64,000 bases of DNA from Glandiceps talaboti. Taxonomy: Eukaryota > Hemichordata > Enteropneusta > Spengelidae. The first letter of the stretch is position 1. The number at the start of each line of letters is the position of its first letter. The notes under the pieces were generated by a model. That model saw only the letters and a program-made list of their open reading frames with translations. It did not search any database and was not told where the DNA came from. A program made the translations under genes and the position numbers. The stretch is from assembly GCF_964340395.1 (NCBI RefSeq), contig NC_135556.1, positions 25,457,723 to 25,521,722 on the forward strand. Reading direction: 5' to 3'. Of this stretch, positions 15,401 through 23,890 are shown piece by piece.

Positions 15401-18400
15401 GTCCTACTTTATCTGGACCACGCAGATTGGCAGTTGCAGCTAGTCAAGTGACTATTGAAGATGTATGCTTCTATTGGAAAGATGGATTACTTTATAGGAA
15501 GTGGAAATCCAGGGTCAAGGATGGTAGAATATTAAACCAGTTGGTAGTGCCCAAACACTGTCGAGAAACTCTACTTCGTCTTGCCCATGACATACCATTG
15601 GCAGGTCATCTTGGAGTGGAGAAGACAAAGCGGCGTTTGTTACAACACTATTATTGGCCAGGAATCTTTCCAGATGTAGCAAGTTACTGTCGTACTTGTG
15701 AAGCATGCCAGAAAGCAGCAAATAGGAAAGCTGGTGTGAAAGCAAAGCTCATCCCAATGCCAGTGCTGGAGGAGCCATTCCAACGGATTGCTATGGACAT
15801 GATAGGACCATTACCGCGTACTTCACGTGGAAATCGTTATGTGTTAACGATAATTGACTACGCAACTCGTTATCCAGAAGCGATACCTGTACCCACTTTG
15901 GAAGCTGAGAGGATAGCTGAGGAGCTGGTTACTGTATACAGCCGTGTTGGAGTACCTAGAGAAATGTTGTCAGACCAGGGTACTAATTTCCTTTCACATT
16001 TGATGGAACATTTGTGTAAATTACTACACATTAAGAAGTTGAAGACAACACCTTATCACCCTATGGCGAATGGCCTTGTTGAGAATTTCAATGGTACTTT
16101 GAAATCGATGCTAAAGAAGTATGCAGCAACACATCCAGACAGTTGGGACCGATATATTCCCTACTTGTTGTTTGCATATAGAGAAGTGCCTCAGCAGTCT
16201 ACTGGCTTCTCTCCATTTGAACTTCTATATGGCCGACAAGTTAGAGGACCATTGGCTATTATGCGAGAGACTTGGACTGGAGAGTTGAAGGCTGAGGAAA
16301 ACATAGCACAGTTTGTAGTGGAAGCTCGTGATAGGTTAGCAGAGATGTCCGAGCTTGCTAAAGAGAACCTTAGTAGTGCGCAGAACAGGCAGAAAGTATG
16401 GTATGACCGAACTGCCAGAGAGCGAGAGTTCCAGATTGGAGAAAAGGTGTTGATATTACTACCCTCTTCTACTAGCAAACTACAGGCACAGTGGCAGGGG
16501 CCATATAAGATAACAAAAAAAGTTTCTCCTGTTGACTACGAAGTTGAGATGGGAAGAAAGGGTAAAACTAAGAAGGTGTATCATGTCAATATGTTACGCA
16601 AATGGTTTGACAGAGATGGTACTGCCTTCCTCGCAAGAAGGACTGAAGAAGACTGTGATGAGACTGAACCAGTTGAGATGGATGTTTGCCATTTAATGTC
16701 ATCCAGTGAAACATGGAAAGATGTAGAGATATATGACGGGCTGATCGATGAACAGAAGGCAGAAGCTAGAATGTTACTAGAGGAGTTCAGTGATCTATTT
16801 ACGGACTCTCCTGGACGTACGTCGTTGATAGAACATAGTATTACAACGACGTCTGAACAACCAATTCGTCAGAGACCATACAGAATACCAGAGTCTTTGA
16901 AGGAGACTGTAAAACAAGAAGTGAACAAGATGCTAGAAGCGAAGATAATACAGAAGTCACACAGTCCATATGCGGCACCAATTGTGCTCGTAAGGAAGAA
17001 AGATAGATCTTGGCGGTTTTGTGTTGATTATAGGGGACTGAACAAAGTGACAGAGTTTGACCCATTTCCAATGCCCCGTGCAGATGAGATGATAGAAAAG
17101 TTGGGAAATGCTAACTACATAACTAGTATCGATTTGACCAAGGGTTACTGGCAGATACCTTTGAATGCAGATGCACGTACCAAGTCTGCATTTATAACGC
17201 CATTTGGTCAGTATGAATTTCTTGTGATGCCATTTGGTATGCAGAATGCACCAGCAACTTTCGTACGATTGATGCAGATGGTACTAGATGGATGTCAGGA
17301 GTTTTCAAGTTCCTACTTCGACGATGTTGATACTGCTGATAAGATATGGAGTGAACATATCAAGCATTTACGACAACTATTCAACCAAATTAGAGATGCT
17401 GGATTGACTATTCGTCCAAGCAAGTGTAAAGTTGGATTTCCAGAAGTCCCAGTGGTTGGACATATTGCTGGATGTGGCAAAGTCAAACCCCAACCCGATA
17501 AAATACAAGCAGTACAGAATTTTGCTAGACCAGTAACGAAGACTGATGTCAGGGCGTTTCTAGGCTTAGTTGGTTACTATAGGCGTTTCATACCTAACTT
17601 TGCAAGTATTGCTAGTCCTCTGACTGACTTAACGAAGAAAGGTACACCTACTAGGGTAACCTGGACTACAGAGTGTGAAGAAGCTTTCAGTGAGCTTAAA
17701 CGGTTGTTGACGACGTATCCGGTGTTGAGAAACCCTGACTTCGACAAACCATTCATCGTTCAAGTTGATGCAAGTAACAAAGGGATTGGAGCTGTCCTCA
17801 GCCAGGTGAACAGTTCTAATGATGAGCACCCTATTGCTTACTTAAGTCGCAAACTTAGTCCTAGAGAGATAAATTATTCCACTATTGAGCGAGAATGTTT
17901 AAGTATAGTTTGGGCCATACAATCTTTGCGCCATTACCTGTTTGGTACACAGTTTGTCATACAAACTGACCATCATCCTTTGCGTTGGTTGTTGCGTATG
18001 AAAGATAAGAATCAGAGACTGTTAAGATGGAGTTTGATACTCCAAGAGTATTCATTTGACATTGTACACCGTAAGGGCAGCGCGAACAGTAATGCTGACG
18101 GTTTGTCTCGTGCTTGGTCAGACTAATCATTTAAGAAACAAAGCATTTATTGATGTTATATTGAGTGTTAAACCATGTTTTATGTACCAGGTGTTACCAT
18201 GATTTCTTCAGAAACAAGTTTCTGACTTCATAAGGGGGGAGGAATGTGATGATTTTAGGAACTACTTTATTGTTAACCCAATGATACGTATACCAGTACT
18301 GAGTTATTAGTAGCCTTATCACTGGCGTATTGATATATAAGAAGTTACATGTGCTTTTTCCGAACTATGGCGGACTGTAATAAAGTTGAAGTGTTTAGTT

Positions 18401-19145
18401 CTAAGACGAAACCTCTCCGTGTTTTGTGTAAACCGTGTGCTTTGGTACGAAAGTATCACAGTTATATATGTCTGGAATAGACTATATAAACCTACCTATA
18501 GGTATATGTGATATATGCCATGATTCTAATAATGCTTGGGTTGTTACACCACTTGACAGCCATGAAGGATGTTGTGTTTTTCCAAGTAACACAGACTGGA
18601 CACTCTTCTGAAGTGAATTCACTACAGCTGGAATCTATCAATAAAATCAACAGGGAAGTTTGTCAGTAGTTATTCTGATGACTTGCGAAATGCTTGATAG
18701 AAGCAAAACACACTGGCTTTGTTGGCTAGAGGACATTACAATCCCTAGGAGCAATTGCACTAGGTAGGATTACTATTCATTCACAGAGCTGTAATTAACA
18801 AATCTGCTAAATAAGAAACGCTCTGATCAACTAATATATTTCATTATTAGCAGTAGCAATGATCTGAGTAGAAATTGTAGTTGGCAAATGATGTGATAAG
18901 TCACAGGTCCTGCAAATACTCTTATACTGTCATCATTCACAGTGAGTGTACTTCAACACATCGGAGACAGCTGAAACACCTTGTGTGTACAGCCATGATA
19001 TTGGTGTTTTCAGCCTTGACTTTGATATGTGTGACCATAATCCTGTGTGACCCATACAAGAACAATGTATGGGAGTAATAAGATGGCTGCCCTCGGTGGC
19101 TGTTTTAGTGCATTACCATAACTTGACCAAAAAATGTTCTTTTTC

Positions 19146-19181
<36 letters not shown>

Positions 19182-22100
19182 ATGTGAACATGAATGTCAT
19201 GGACAGTGCACCCACATACGTCCACTATTTTTTAATATATCGCTAGTTCTTACCTTTATTCTTTGTGAGGCCATATTAGGATTACTCCGTAACAAAGCTG
19301 CAATGGCTGTCAGTAGTTTGCCTGTATCACCTCTAGCCACAACTAAACTGAGAAGACATGCACAACTCAATGATGATAATGACTGGTTACTAGCTGCTAC
19401 GCTACTTTCATGGTCAGCAGTTGTAGCTAGTTCCATTAACAAGTCAAACAGGCAGTCTGAAATAAATGACAAAAACCCAATTAAACAATGGCCCTTAAAA
19501 CAGCTAGCAACAAGTCTATATATGTAGCCCTGTCTCTCCCTCTGCTCTCTTTTTGAATAAATCTTACTATTGTCATGATAGCTATTGGTTTATCACAGAC
19601 ACCACCTCCTCCAATTACCACCTCCTTCCATTCCCACTGCCATCAGCATCCCTGTTCACTCTCTTTCCTCTTTTTGAATAAATCTTACTATTGTCATGAT
19701 AGCTACTGGTTTATCACAGACAACACCTCCTCCCATTCCCACCCCATCCCTGTTCACTCTCTCTCCTCTTTTTGAATAAATTTTACTATTGTCATGATAG
19801 CTACTGGTTTATCACAGACAACACCTCCTCCCATTCCCACCCCATCCCTGTTCACTCTCTCTCCTCTTTTTGAATAAATCTTACTATTGTCATGATAGCT
19901 ACTGGTTTATCACAGACAACACCTCCTCCCATTCCCACCCCATCCCTGTTCACTCTCTCTCCTCTATTTGAATAAATTTTACTATTGTCATGATAGCTAT
20001 TGGTTTATCACAAACAACACCTCTTTCCATCCCCACCCCCATCCCTGTTCACTCTCTCTCCTCTTTTTGAAGAAATCTTATCAATAATAGCTGTTGGTTC
20101 ACTGCAGAGTCTTTCAGGAGTTACCCCCCCCCCCTCCATATTATTGAATCTTACGAAATGATAGCTGTTCGTTTCATGCAGAAACCTTCAGGATTGCCCT
20201 CCCCACCCCCTCCTACCTATCTCTGATCCTTCCTTTTTTTGAAAGATATCTTACCAATGATAGCTGTTGGTTCATATGAGAGTCCTTCAGGAGTCTGACC
20301 TTGCAGTATATCTAACAGAGACTGTAATGCCCTGCCACATAGAGCTGGATGAGTCACTTTGGTTTCACGGATCAATTCAAACACTCCTGACATACCAATA
20401 CATACAATCTGAAATGAGAACAATTGAACAGTTCATTATTAAAAGGTTACTATAAGCAAGTCTTTCCTGGAATGAAGGTATCAACCATCAATTCCAGTGA
20501 AATCGCCTGCAAAATAAAAAGTACTCCAGGGGCACCCAAAACATTCCAGAAATTTGTGAGTCTGCTTAAAATACAGCTATGCAAAGGGGCATGTTTTGAT
20601 TTTTGTGAAACACCCCCAAAATACATTGTGTACCACTGAGAAGAAAATTAAAGTGCACTTGGAACACATCAATTTTTACAGCTGTTGCCACAAAAAGTGA
20701 GACAAATCAAATATACTATTTGCAGTATTGTGAAGAAAACACCAATCTTGATTTGCTCAAGGTAATTAGCTGATCGACAGCTTTGGTCCTGCAGATGCCT
20801 CATGAATATAGGTCATGGTAAGTCTGAAAATATAACCTCTGAAATTGACAAAATAAATCTCATTATTTATCTATTTATTTTACCTTGGGCACTTTTATTA
20901 CTGTCTTGGATTTGTCAACCTCTTCATCATCTGACTCTGACACTTCCTGCCATTCCAATGTGCTTGAAGTAAGAACTCTGGCTCTTTCTTTCATATGTAC
21001 ATCCAGCATATAATGTCTGATATTGGCAAAGACACTAAATGCTGAAGGATTACCAGGCATTTCAATGTTTGGAGCTTGTATTTGAGATGCTTCAGCACCC
21101 GAATCCTGTAACAAATAGACATTGTCAGTCAGACTTGAGTATGCTAAGTTACATACAGTCCATATATTCTGTAAGCTCACAGTACCTAGTACATACATAC
21201 ATCAACAAGTCTTTGTACTCTTTTTTTATTATCTATGTGACAATGGTGGAATATGTCACCTTTGTACCAAGTTTGATTGAAATAGAATATTGCATGACAG
21301 GGACATGGCACATTACACCTCCCTCCCCCATGCCTTTAATTAGGCTGACAGGACTAAAAGTGTAAATTCTGTAAACAGGTATGTCTATCACTCAACATCC
21401 CATTTCAAAACCAGCTTTTTAACATTCTAATATTCATGACTAGAAGTTGCAAACTCAGTGTCTATTTTTTTTCTTTTTGAACTTAAATAAATTAAGTTTA
21501 GGGGGAACAGCACCATAATCACAGACAATCTATGATTTGAGAGTGGCTAAAAGTGTGACAACAGCAAAGTAAAAGTATACTGCTATGTTTAAATGGCTGG
21601 AATGGTTCACTTCAACATCTGTCATTGTGTATGCTCCTTATTACTTGGTAAAACACAATAATCATAAGAAGAAGAATATATTGCATTATGCCACTCAAGC
21701 CAAGTTATTGTCTTTGAACAGAAAATATGGATTATATACCCTGGTTGTTCTACATCACAACAACCCGTCTACATCACTAGTTTTGCAGTGCTCATAATAT
21801 GAGTCAAAAGTTCCAAATCACCTTTATTTTATTTTCCTTGATTTTTCATATATTATACTTGAGGACATATAATTAGATTATTCACCAATATTTTGCTTCT
21901 TTTGGCCGGAATATAATATAAATGACCTACGGGTTTGTCACTACTCATCCAGCAACTCGTAGTGACAAGGCCCCTTAGATCACTCATATTTTCCTTGGCT
22001 GAACAAAGAAAAAATATTGGGAATAATATATAATTATAGTTAAACAAGCGATACAAAGATTACACAAGGGTGAATTTTTCAGTCTACTGGAAGGTGTAAA

Positions 22101-23679
22101 AATCTGATGTGTATGCAACCCTGGATCTTTCATTAAACTGACTGAATAGTGTGGCAAATACATCGTTACATGTTTCATATCTGTCAATTTGAATTTATTG
22201 TAGTCATGAATGAGAAAAGTTCGGCTGGACCAAAACTCAAATCTGAGGCCCTCAAACATTAGATGGTTGCACTACCAACCACCCGGTGGGCGGTCATTTC
22301 GTCCCAAAACCAACTCGTCCCAATAAAGTTGTTCCCGGGCCAACTCGTCCCACTGCCATCTCGTCCCATTCAAAGAATTCCTGTGAGGCTGTGTGGTTCA
22401 TAATTAACTGCAAATAGGCATAATGCATGTAGCGTCATAGTCCTGCTTGCCGACGGTGCACAGGTCTACGTTGTCTTGAGGATCAAAGGGATGACTATTA
22501 AACTTCGTATGCAAACGGGACTAGTGGTGTCATAGATCGTACATCCAAATTTCTGTCATCGTATTTTTCATATCAAAGTTCAGAAACATAACTATAAAGT
22601 AATTGTTAGTAATTGCAAAACTTTCGACAGATGAAAAGTGGTGATGCCTTCTCGACAGAATCTGCCAAAGTTGCGTCATTTTATGTTTGTGTTCTGAACG
22701 TGTAGCGTTTTAGGACGAGTTAGTCGTGGGACGAGATGGCGATGGGACGAGTTCATTTTGGGATGATATGTCTGGCAACCCCAACCACCCTACCCAGGCC
22801 ACCATCCACCGACCCAACCTCAGTCACTGTACATGCCTTATAAACAAGGTCATATTATGATATAATAGTGACAACTTTACTCACTTCTGAGGACTGTACT
22901 TACATGAAGAATAATAATAACATATTCGTTTGTTTGTTTGTTTGAGCCATTGCCAATCAACAAGCTATTTCATCCATGCATATACAACATATGCTGTGGA
23001 TACATTACAAATGATGAGTCATCTTGACAGAATCATGACACAATTATTATCAGGGGTATAGACACTCCATGACCATCAAATATCCTTAGATTCACATTGA
23101 ATGTCACATACATTGTATTCTATTCTTTACATGGCAGAGTTTGACAACTATGCATGTTTACATGTAAATGTTTCACTGAAATTGTGGATGTCTGTCCATG
23201 ATTTACGTTCTCAATCTCAGTGCACCACTATTACTGTAAGTGGCCTGCATTTAGATACACTGCACATAGTGAGTGAAAACAACTATGGTCATAGAATCTA
23301 TTACATGCATACAAAAAACGTGCTTAGATATATGTAAACTGTATAGTTACGTACCCTAGCTTTGGTTGTTGCCTTTATTTGCCCTTTTACTTTCTTACTC
23401 TTCTTGGGTGACACCTTTCTGCAATGTATCAAAACATAGGTTCACAGGTATTATTACTGAGTGTTGCATTATTAGTGATTGTTTTGTCTACTTATTGACT
23501 TAATGCATCAGATATATGAACGCAAAGAAGGTTAAAAAAAGAAAAGTTCCTGACCTGTTACTATCGTCCTTTGAGTAGTACATCTCTAGGAACTTAGATC
23601 CTAGAGAAGGCCCAAGAAGGAAGTGCTGGGGCGCCGACACGATCGACGCACTCGGCGTCGGCTGCACCCTTGCAGCCAT
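1..23679 (-). CDS. MYCBP2: MYCBP2/PHR1/highwire-type E3 ubiquitin ligase, 5' part (24 exons, 3' end outside window)
   Basis: Very large RING E3 ligase of the PHR (PAM/Highwire/RPM-1) family, known to control synapse and axon development by ubiquitinating DLK-type kinases. Exons, 5' to 3' on the minus strand: 23555-23679, 23355-23418, 20884-21105, 20255-20408, 19254-19456, 18496-18634, 11553-11665, 11053-11221, 10638-10708, 9874-10015, 9552-9628, 8817-9021, 8000-8167, 7391-7546, 6575-6785, 5934-6160, 5171-5405, 4374-4488, 3506-3722, 3025-3172, 2151-2452, 1370-1497, 676-767, 110-244. Every junction has GT/AG ends and the phases agree throughout, giving about 1,272 residues. The alignment to human MYCBP2, made by eye from memory, is continuous through the RCC1-like repeats and a Cys-rich insert into PHR domain 1. 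The start ATG (23677-23679) has A at -3 and G at +4. The RING and later domains are off the left edge. Exon edges are read by eye and could be off by a base or two. Confidence 0.93.
110..2452 (-). CDS. MYCBP2: MYCBP2 exons 21-24: linker and start of PHR domain 1
   Basis: Residues about 1053-1272. Exon 21 (302 nt, the longest here) encodes a linker with [20 protein letters not shown]. Exon 22 opens the first PHR domain, the beta-sandwich found only in this family and in BTBD proteins, with [20 protein letters not shown] and [20 protein letters not shown]. Exon 23 has [20 protein letters not shown]. Exon 24 has [20 protein letters not shown]. It ends in phase 2, so coding continues left of position 1. 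Positions 1-109 are intron. Confidence 0.92.
560..662. repeat. short TIR repeat, diverged partial copy C
   Basis: Contains ATAGTGACAAAGACCCCTTA, then GGTCACTCATATTTTCCTTG and GCTGAATGAAGAAACAC, matching the inner and right part of the family at 21839 and 26760. The left part is not recognisable. Confidence 0.45.
890..1160. repeat. dispersed repeat, copy near the left edge
   Basis: The stretch AAATATGAGGTTAGACACTT...TACTATCATTTTTGAG resembles about 10870-10930 (AAATATGGGTAGAGACTTGA...TATCATTCTTGAG). TGCCAGGTTTGAATGAAAT near 1076 resembles TACCAAGTTTGATTGAAAT near 21262. This suggests one or more old interspersed families in MYCBP2 introns. Confidence 0.35.
1825..2060. repeat. TCTAA/TCTA simple repeats
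   Basis: TCTAATCTAATC and a TCTA run (about 1935-1985) in MYCBP2 intron 21, between exons 22 and 21. Confidence 0.9.
3025..5405 (-). CDS. MYCBP2: MYCBP2 exons 17-20: second RCC1-like block
   Basis: Residues about 816-1053. Exon 17 carries [20 protein letters not shown], then [12 protein letters not shown]. Exon 18 has [20 protein letters not shown] and exon 19 completes that repeat with KGQLGRP. Exon 19 also has [20 protein letters not shown], and exon 20 has [14 protein letters not shown] and [13 protein letters not shown]. These are textbook RCC1 repeats (GxxHT, NGxVYTFG, GQLG) and match human MYCBP2 in order and spacing. The intron between exons 17 and 18 holds a 43-bp minisatellite. Confidence 0.92.
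3273..3452. repeat. CA and ACGT microsatellite
   Basis: (CA)n flanking an ACGTACGTACATACGTACGT block, in MYCBP2 intron 19. The long His/Thr and Val/Cys frames here come only from the repeat. Confidence 0.95.
4525..4920. repeat. 43-bp minisatellite in MYCBP2 intron 17
   Basis: About nine units containing TGTTAGTACGCCATCATTGG and GGTCAGTCATGAGGTCAAAC, directly beside exon 18 (4374-4488). Confidence 0.9.
5934..6785 (-). CDS. MYCBP2: MYCBP2 exons 15-16: Cys-rich insert
   Basis: Residues about 670-815. Exon 15 begins with an acidic Asp/Glu-rich linker, then [20 protein letters not shown]. Exon 16 continues with [19 protein letters not shown], then [20 protein letters not shown]. The closely spaced Cys pairs match the human segment with CMVCTVCGDCTGYG and CGCGSGESGCAVCGCC, likely a zinc-binding insert within the RCC1-like region. 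The junction runs GGA-AT|G-CTA (phase 2), and both exons read through in one frame. Confidence 0.9.
7391..11665 (-). CDS. MYCBP2: MYCBP2 exons 7-14: first RCC1-like block
   Basis: Residues about 303-669. This is a beta-propeller-type stretch with repeated DG-x-hydrophobic strands. Exon 7 has [19 protein letters not shown] and exon 12 has SQSLGIKQG and [19 protein letters not shown]. Exon 13 has [19 protein letters not shown] and exon 14 has [20 protein letters not shown] followed by INNKGQCG, a classic RCC1 motif. In human MYCBP2 the RCC1-like region is linked to RAE1 binding and signalling. Exons 7-14 are 71-205 nt, and all eight use canonical splice sites. Confidence 0.9.
10325..10600. repeat. 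about 61-bp tandem repeat in MYCBP2 intron 9
   Basis: Four to five units with GTATTTTAGTATAAGTCATT, CATTCCTGTATAATGGTGGC and TGTCTGTTTTTCACACT. Confidence 0.85.
12056..12271 (+). repeat. 5' LTR of the gypsy element
   Basis: 216 bp, starting TGTGATGATTTTAGG and ending AAAGTATCACA, preceded by the GTTAT target duplication at 12051-12055. It contains an AATAAA-type signal (TGTAATAAAG) in its right half. By eye it is identical to the 3' LTR. Confidence 0.95.
12272..13569 (+). other. leader region of the gypsy element
   Basis: About 1.3 kb between the 5' LTR and the gag ATG. It starts with the primer-binding-type sequence and otherwise has no long frame. A leader this long is unusual but consistent with a packaging and translation-control region. 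Confidence 0.6.
13570..18126 (+). CDS. gag-pol polyprotein of the Gmr1-type gypsy element
   Basis: Single frame of about 1,518 residues from the ATG at 13570. A Gln-rich coiled-coil-like N-terminus is followed by a retrotransposon gag domain and a CCHC zinc knuckle near residue 300. An aspartic protease lies near residue 367. Integrase follows, with its HHCC zinc-binding part around 680-713 and its catalytic core around 737-860. Reverse transcriptase spans about 1,075-1,300 and RNase H about 1,390-1,513. The acidic Ser/Gln-rich stretch between protease and integrase matches no domain I know. Gag and Pol lie in one frame, so no frameshift is needed. The element looks whole; whether it is active cannot be judged here. 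Confidence 0.93.
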   Translation: MSDGETPASDQEAAETLLQLGAEGAMQGPNQEMLQLERERHEHDLRVREMDERQQKQLQDFQKQQHEFQAQLQAQQHEFQLKLMRLQTELVGAKTSQYKGPKVPKFEEGEDVDAYLRTFEKLAKVHEWPEATWATRLAGLLSGKALDAYSKLPPAESEDYKKVRKAILKRYELTGEAYRAKFRTTRKQKDDSYGEWRTIISGFLDRWLETMEVDSFDKLKDIILMEQLLEQTPPYLQVWLRERKLKDSDELVDMADHYLETHKKTERNNYSRFPDGKKQPSPSTDKVVEATQGKPKSVITCYSCNKTGHKANQCPNRKTSQERQKAFRCHAQQLIPNGNGYGGGIKRCGNRHRYPGKVDGQRACILRDTGCDQTIVCSNLVSPDSYLDDQYVNIEFADGNTKLLPLAVIHVECQCYEGQILAAVLDTLPEDVLLGNDIEDTDDDGCCKPAFLVTRRQAQLQRQRRHEELIDVQKTGVQPKSVSTNADSPCEQSQCDEPYSNSIDGSVAHSDMSEGIAPITNDSLPVSLEQGDSVTQTSDAVLRPEQDYSCEGSRSQPESAKEPQSEGDSQSENGESIQSKEMTDEDIPHTEDMIDVFDIDPTEMRWLQQNCPTLSGPRRLAVAASQVTIEDVCFYWKDGLLYRKWKSRVKDGRILNQLVVPKHCRETLLRLAHDIPLAGHLGVEKTKRRLLQHYYWPGIFPDVASYCRTCEACQKAANRKAGVKAKLIPMPVLEEPFQRIAMDMIGPLPRTSRGNRYVLTIIDYATRYPEAIPVPTLEAERIAEELVTVYSRVGVPREMLSDQGTNFLSHLMEHLCKLLHIKKLKTTPYHPMANGLVENFNGTLKSMLKKYAATHPDSWDRYIPYLLFAYREVPQQSTGFSPFELLYGRQVRGPLAIMRETWTGELKAEENIAQFVVEARDRLAEMSELAKENLSSAQNRQKVWYDRTAREREFQIGEKVLILLPSSTSKLQAQWQGPYKITKKVSPVDYEVEMGRKGKTKKVYHVNMLRKWFDRDGTAFLARRTEEDCDETEPVEMDVCHLMSSSETWKDVEIYDGLIDEQKAEARMLLEEFSDLFTDSPGRTSLIEHSITTTSEQPIRQRPYRIPESLKETVKQEVNKMLEAKIIQKSHSPYAAPIVLVRKKDRSWRFCVDYRGLNKVTEFDPFPMPRADEMIEKLGNANYITSIDLTKGYWQIPLNADARTKSAFITPFGQYEFLVMPFGMQNAPATFVRLMQMVLDGCQEFSSSYFDDVDTADKIWSEHIKHLRQLFNQIRDAGLTIRPSKCKVGFPEVPVVGHIAGCGKVKPQPDKIQAVQNFARPVTKTDVRAFLGLVGYYRRFIPNFASIASPLTDLTKKGTPTRVTWTTECEEAFSELKRLLTTYPVLRNPDFDKPFIVQVDASNKGIGAVLSQVNSSNDEHPIAYLSRKLSPREINYSTIERECLSIVWAIQSLRHYLFGTQFVIQTDHHPLRWLLRMKDKNQRLLRWSLILQEYSFDIVHRKGSANSNADGLSRAWSD
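18245..18460 (+). repeat. 3' LTR of the gypsy element
   Basis: 216 bp, same sequence as the 5' LTR, followed by GTTAT at 18461-18465. Its right edge is about 35 bp from the donor of MYCBP2 exon 6 (exon edge 18496). Confidence 0.95.
18496..23679 (-). CDS. MYCBP2: MYCBP2 exons 1-6: N-terminal helical region
   Basis: Residues 1 to about 302. Exon 1 starts [12 protein letters not shown]. Exon 2 is a short Lys-rich basic stretch ([11 protein letters not shown]), matching the basic run near the human N-terminus. Exon 3 carries [16 protein letters not shown], like the human NPSAFNIYCNVRH segment, followed by an acidic stretch. Exon 4 has [17 protein letters not shown] and [13 protein letters not shown]. 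Exon 5 has [20 protein letters not shown]. Exon 6 has [18 protein letters not shown]. These form the armadillo-like lead-in to the RCC1-like repeats. The N-terminus is shorter than the human one, which carries an extra Ala/Gly-rich leader. Intron 6 is about 6.8 kb, almost all of it one retroelement; without the insert it would be about 0.4 kb. Confidence 0.88.
19148..19184. repeat. (AAAT)n repeat
   Basis: About nine AAAT units in MYCBP2 intron 5, about 70 bp past the donor of exon 5 in gene orientation. Confidence 0.9.
19555..20240 (-). repeat. tandem array of copied splice donors beside MYCBP2 exon 4
   Basis: About seven units of 80-120 bp in MYCBP2 intron 4. On the minus strand each resembles the 3' end of exon 4 (AACCAACAGCTATCATTG|GTAAGAT). 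The copy at about 20066-20115 matches some 50 nt of exon plus donor. Five more-derived copies keep AACCAATAGCTATCATGAC and a GTAAGAT core. Most units also carry a C/T-rich segment. Confidence 0.8.
21839..22029. mobile_element. short TIR repeat, copy A
   Basis: Contains GTTTGTCACTACTCATC, AGTGACAAGGCCCCTTAG and TTCCTTGGCTGAACAAAG, ending near ATTGGGAATAATAT. The left part ATTATTCACCAATATTTT is roughly the inverse of the right end, as in a MITE. Copy B is at about 26760-26934 and a diverged partial copy is near 560-660. Exact ends are uncertain. Confidence 0.5.
22285..22780. mobile_element. TIR element with CGTCCC subterminal repeats
   Basis: 496 bp flanked by the perfect 10-bp direct repeat CCAACCACCC (22275-22284 and 22781-22790). 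The imperfect terminal inverted repeats start GGTGGGCGGTCATTTCGTCC on the left and, inverted, GGTTGCCAGACATATCATCC on the right. Inside each end the word CGTCCCA recurs several times at about 14-25 bp spacing (mirrored as GGGACGA), as in clustered transposase-binding sites. It has no long ORF. The 10-bp duplication again suggests a Mutator-type element. It is in MYCBP2 intron 2. Confidence 0.75.
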
Positions 23680-23890
23680 GTTGTCCTTAGACAACTTCCG
23701 AAGAATGCTTAGATGTGCTAACGACAGAACGATAAGTCTTGGTTAAATGTACGAAATATGCGCGTGATTTCCTCTATTATAGAGAACACTGACTTATCCA
23801 TACCACACTGTCATTTTCTGGCACAGTTGGCCGCCATATTGACTATATTGGAAAAATGAAATGACGTAAGGGTACTAGAGGATTGTGGGT
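23680..23890 (-). promoter_or_regulatory. MYCBP2 5' UTR and probable promoter
   Basis: Sequence just upstream of the MYCBP2 ATG. Read on the minus strand, it carries an ATGGCGGC core at 23830-23837, the YY1-type motif common in metazoan promoters, about 150 bp before the ATG. It also has a CGGAAGT ETS-like site about 20 bp before the ATG. There is no TATA box. Transcription start and any upstream non-coding exon are unknown. Confidence 0.4.

Larger units (their letters stand above)
12056..18460 (+). mobile_element. Gmr1-type Ty3/gypsy LTR retrotransposon, looks whole
   Basis: A 6,405-bp LTR element in intron 6 of MYCBP2, antisense to the gene. Two 216-bp LTRs with TGTG...CACA ends (12056-12271 and 18245-18460) read as identical, and both sides carry the same 5-bp target duplication, GTTAT. 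A primer-binding-type sequence starting TGGTGGCAGCGG follows the left LTR, and a purine tract (AAGGGGGGAGGAA) precedes the right LTR. A leader of about 1.3 kb is followed by one long gag-pol frame. Domain order is gag, protease, integrase, reverse transcriptase, RNase H, so integrase lies before RT, unlike ordinary gypsy elements and as in the Gmr1 group. Identical LTRs imply a recent insertion. Boundaries are firm; the Gmr1 label rests on domain order. Confidence 0.95.

Noticed and set aside
23680-23694. MYCBP2 start five codons upstream of the ATG at 23679
   Set aside because: That codon is TTG; the ATG at 23679 has a good initiation context.
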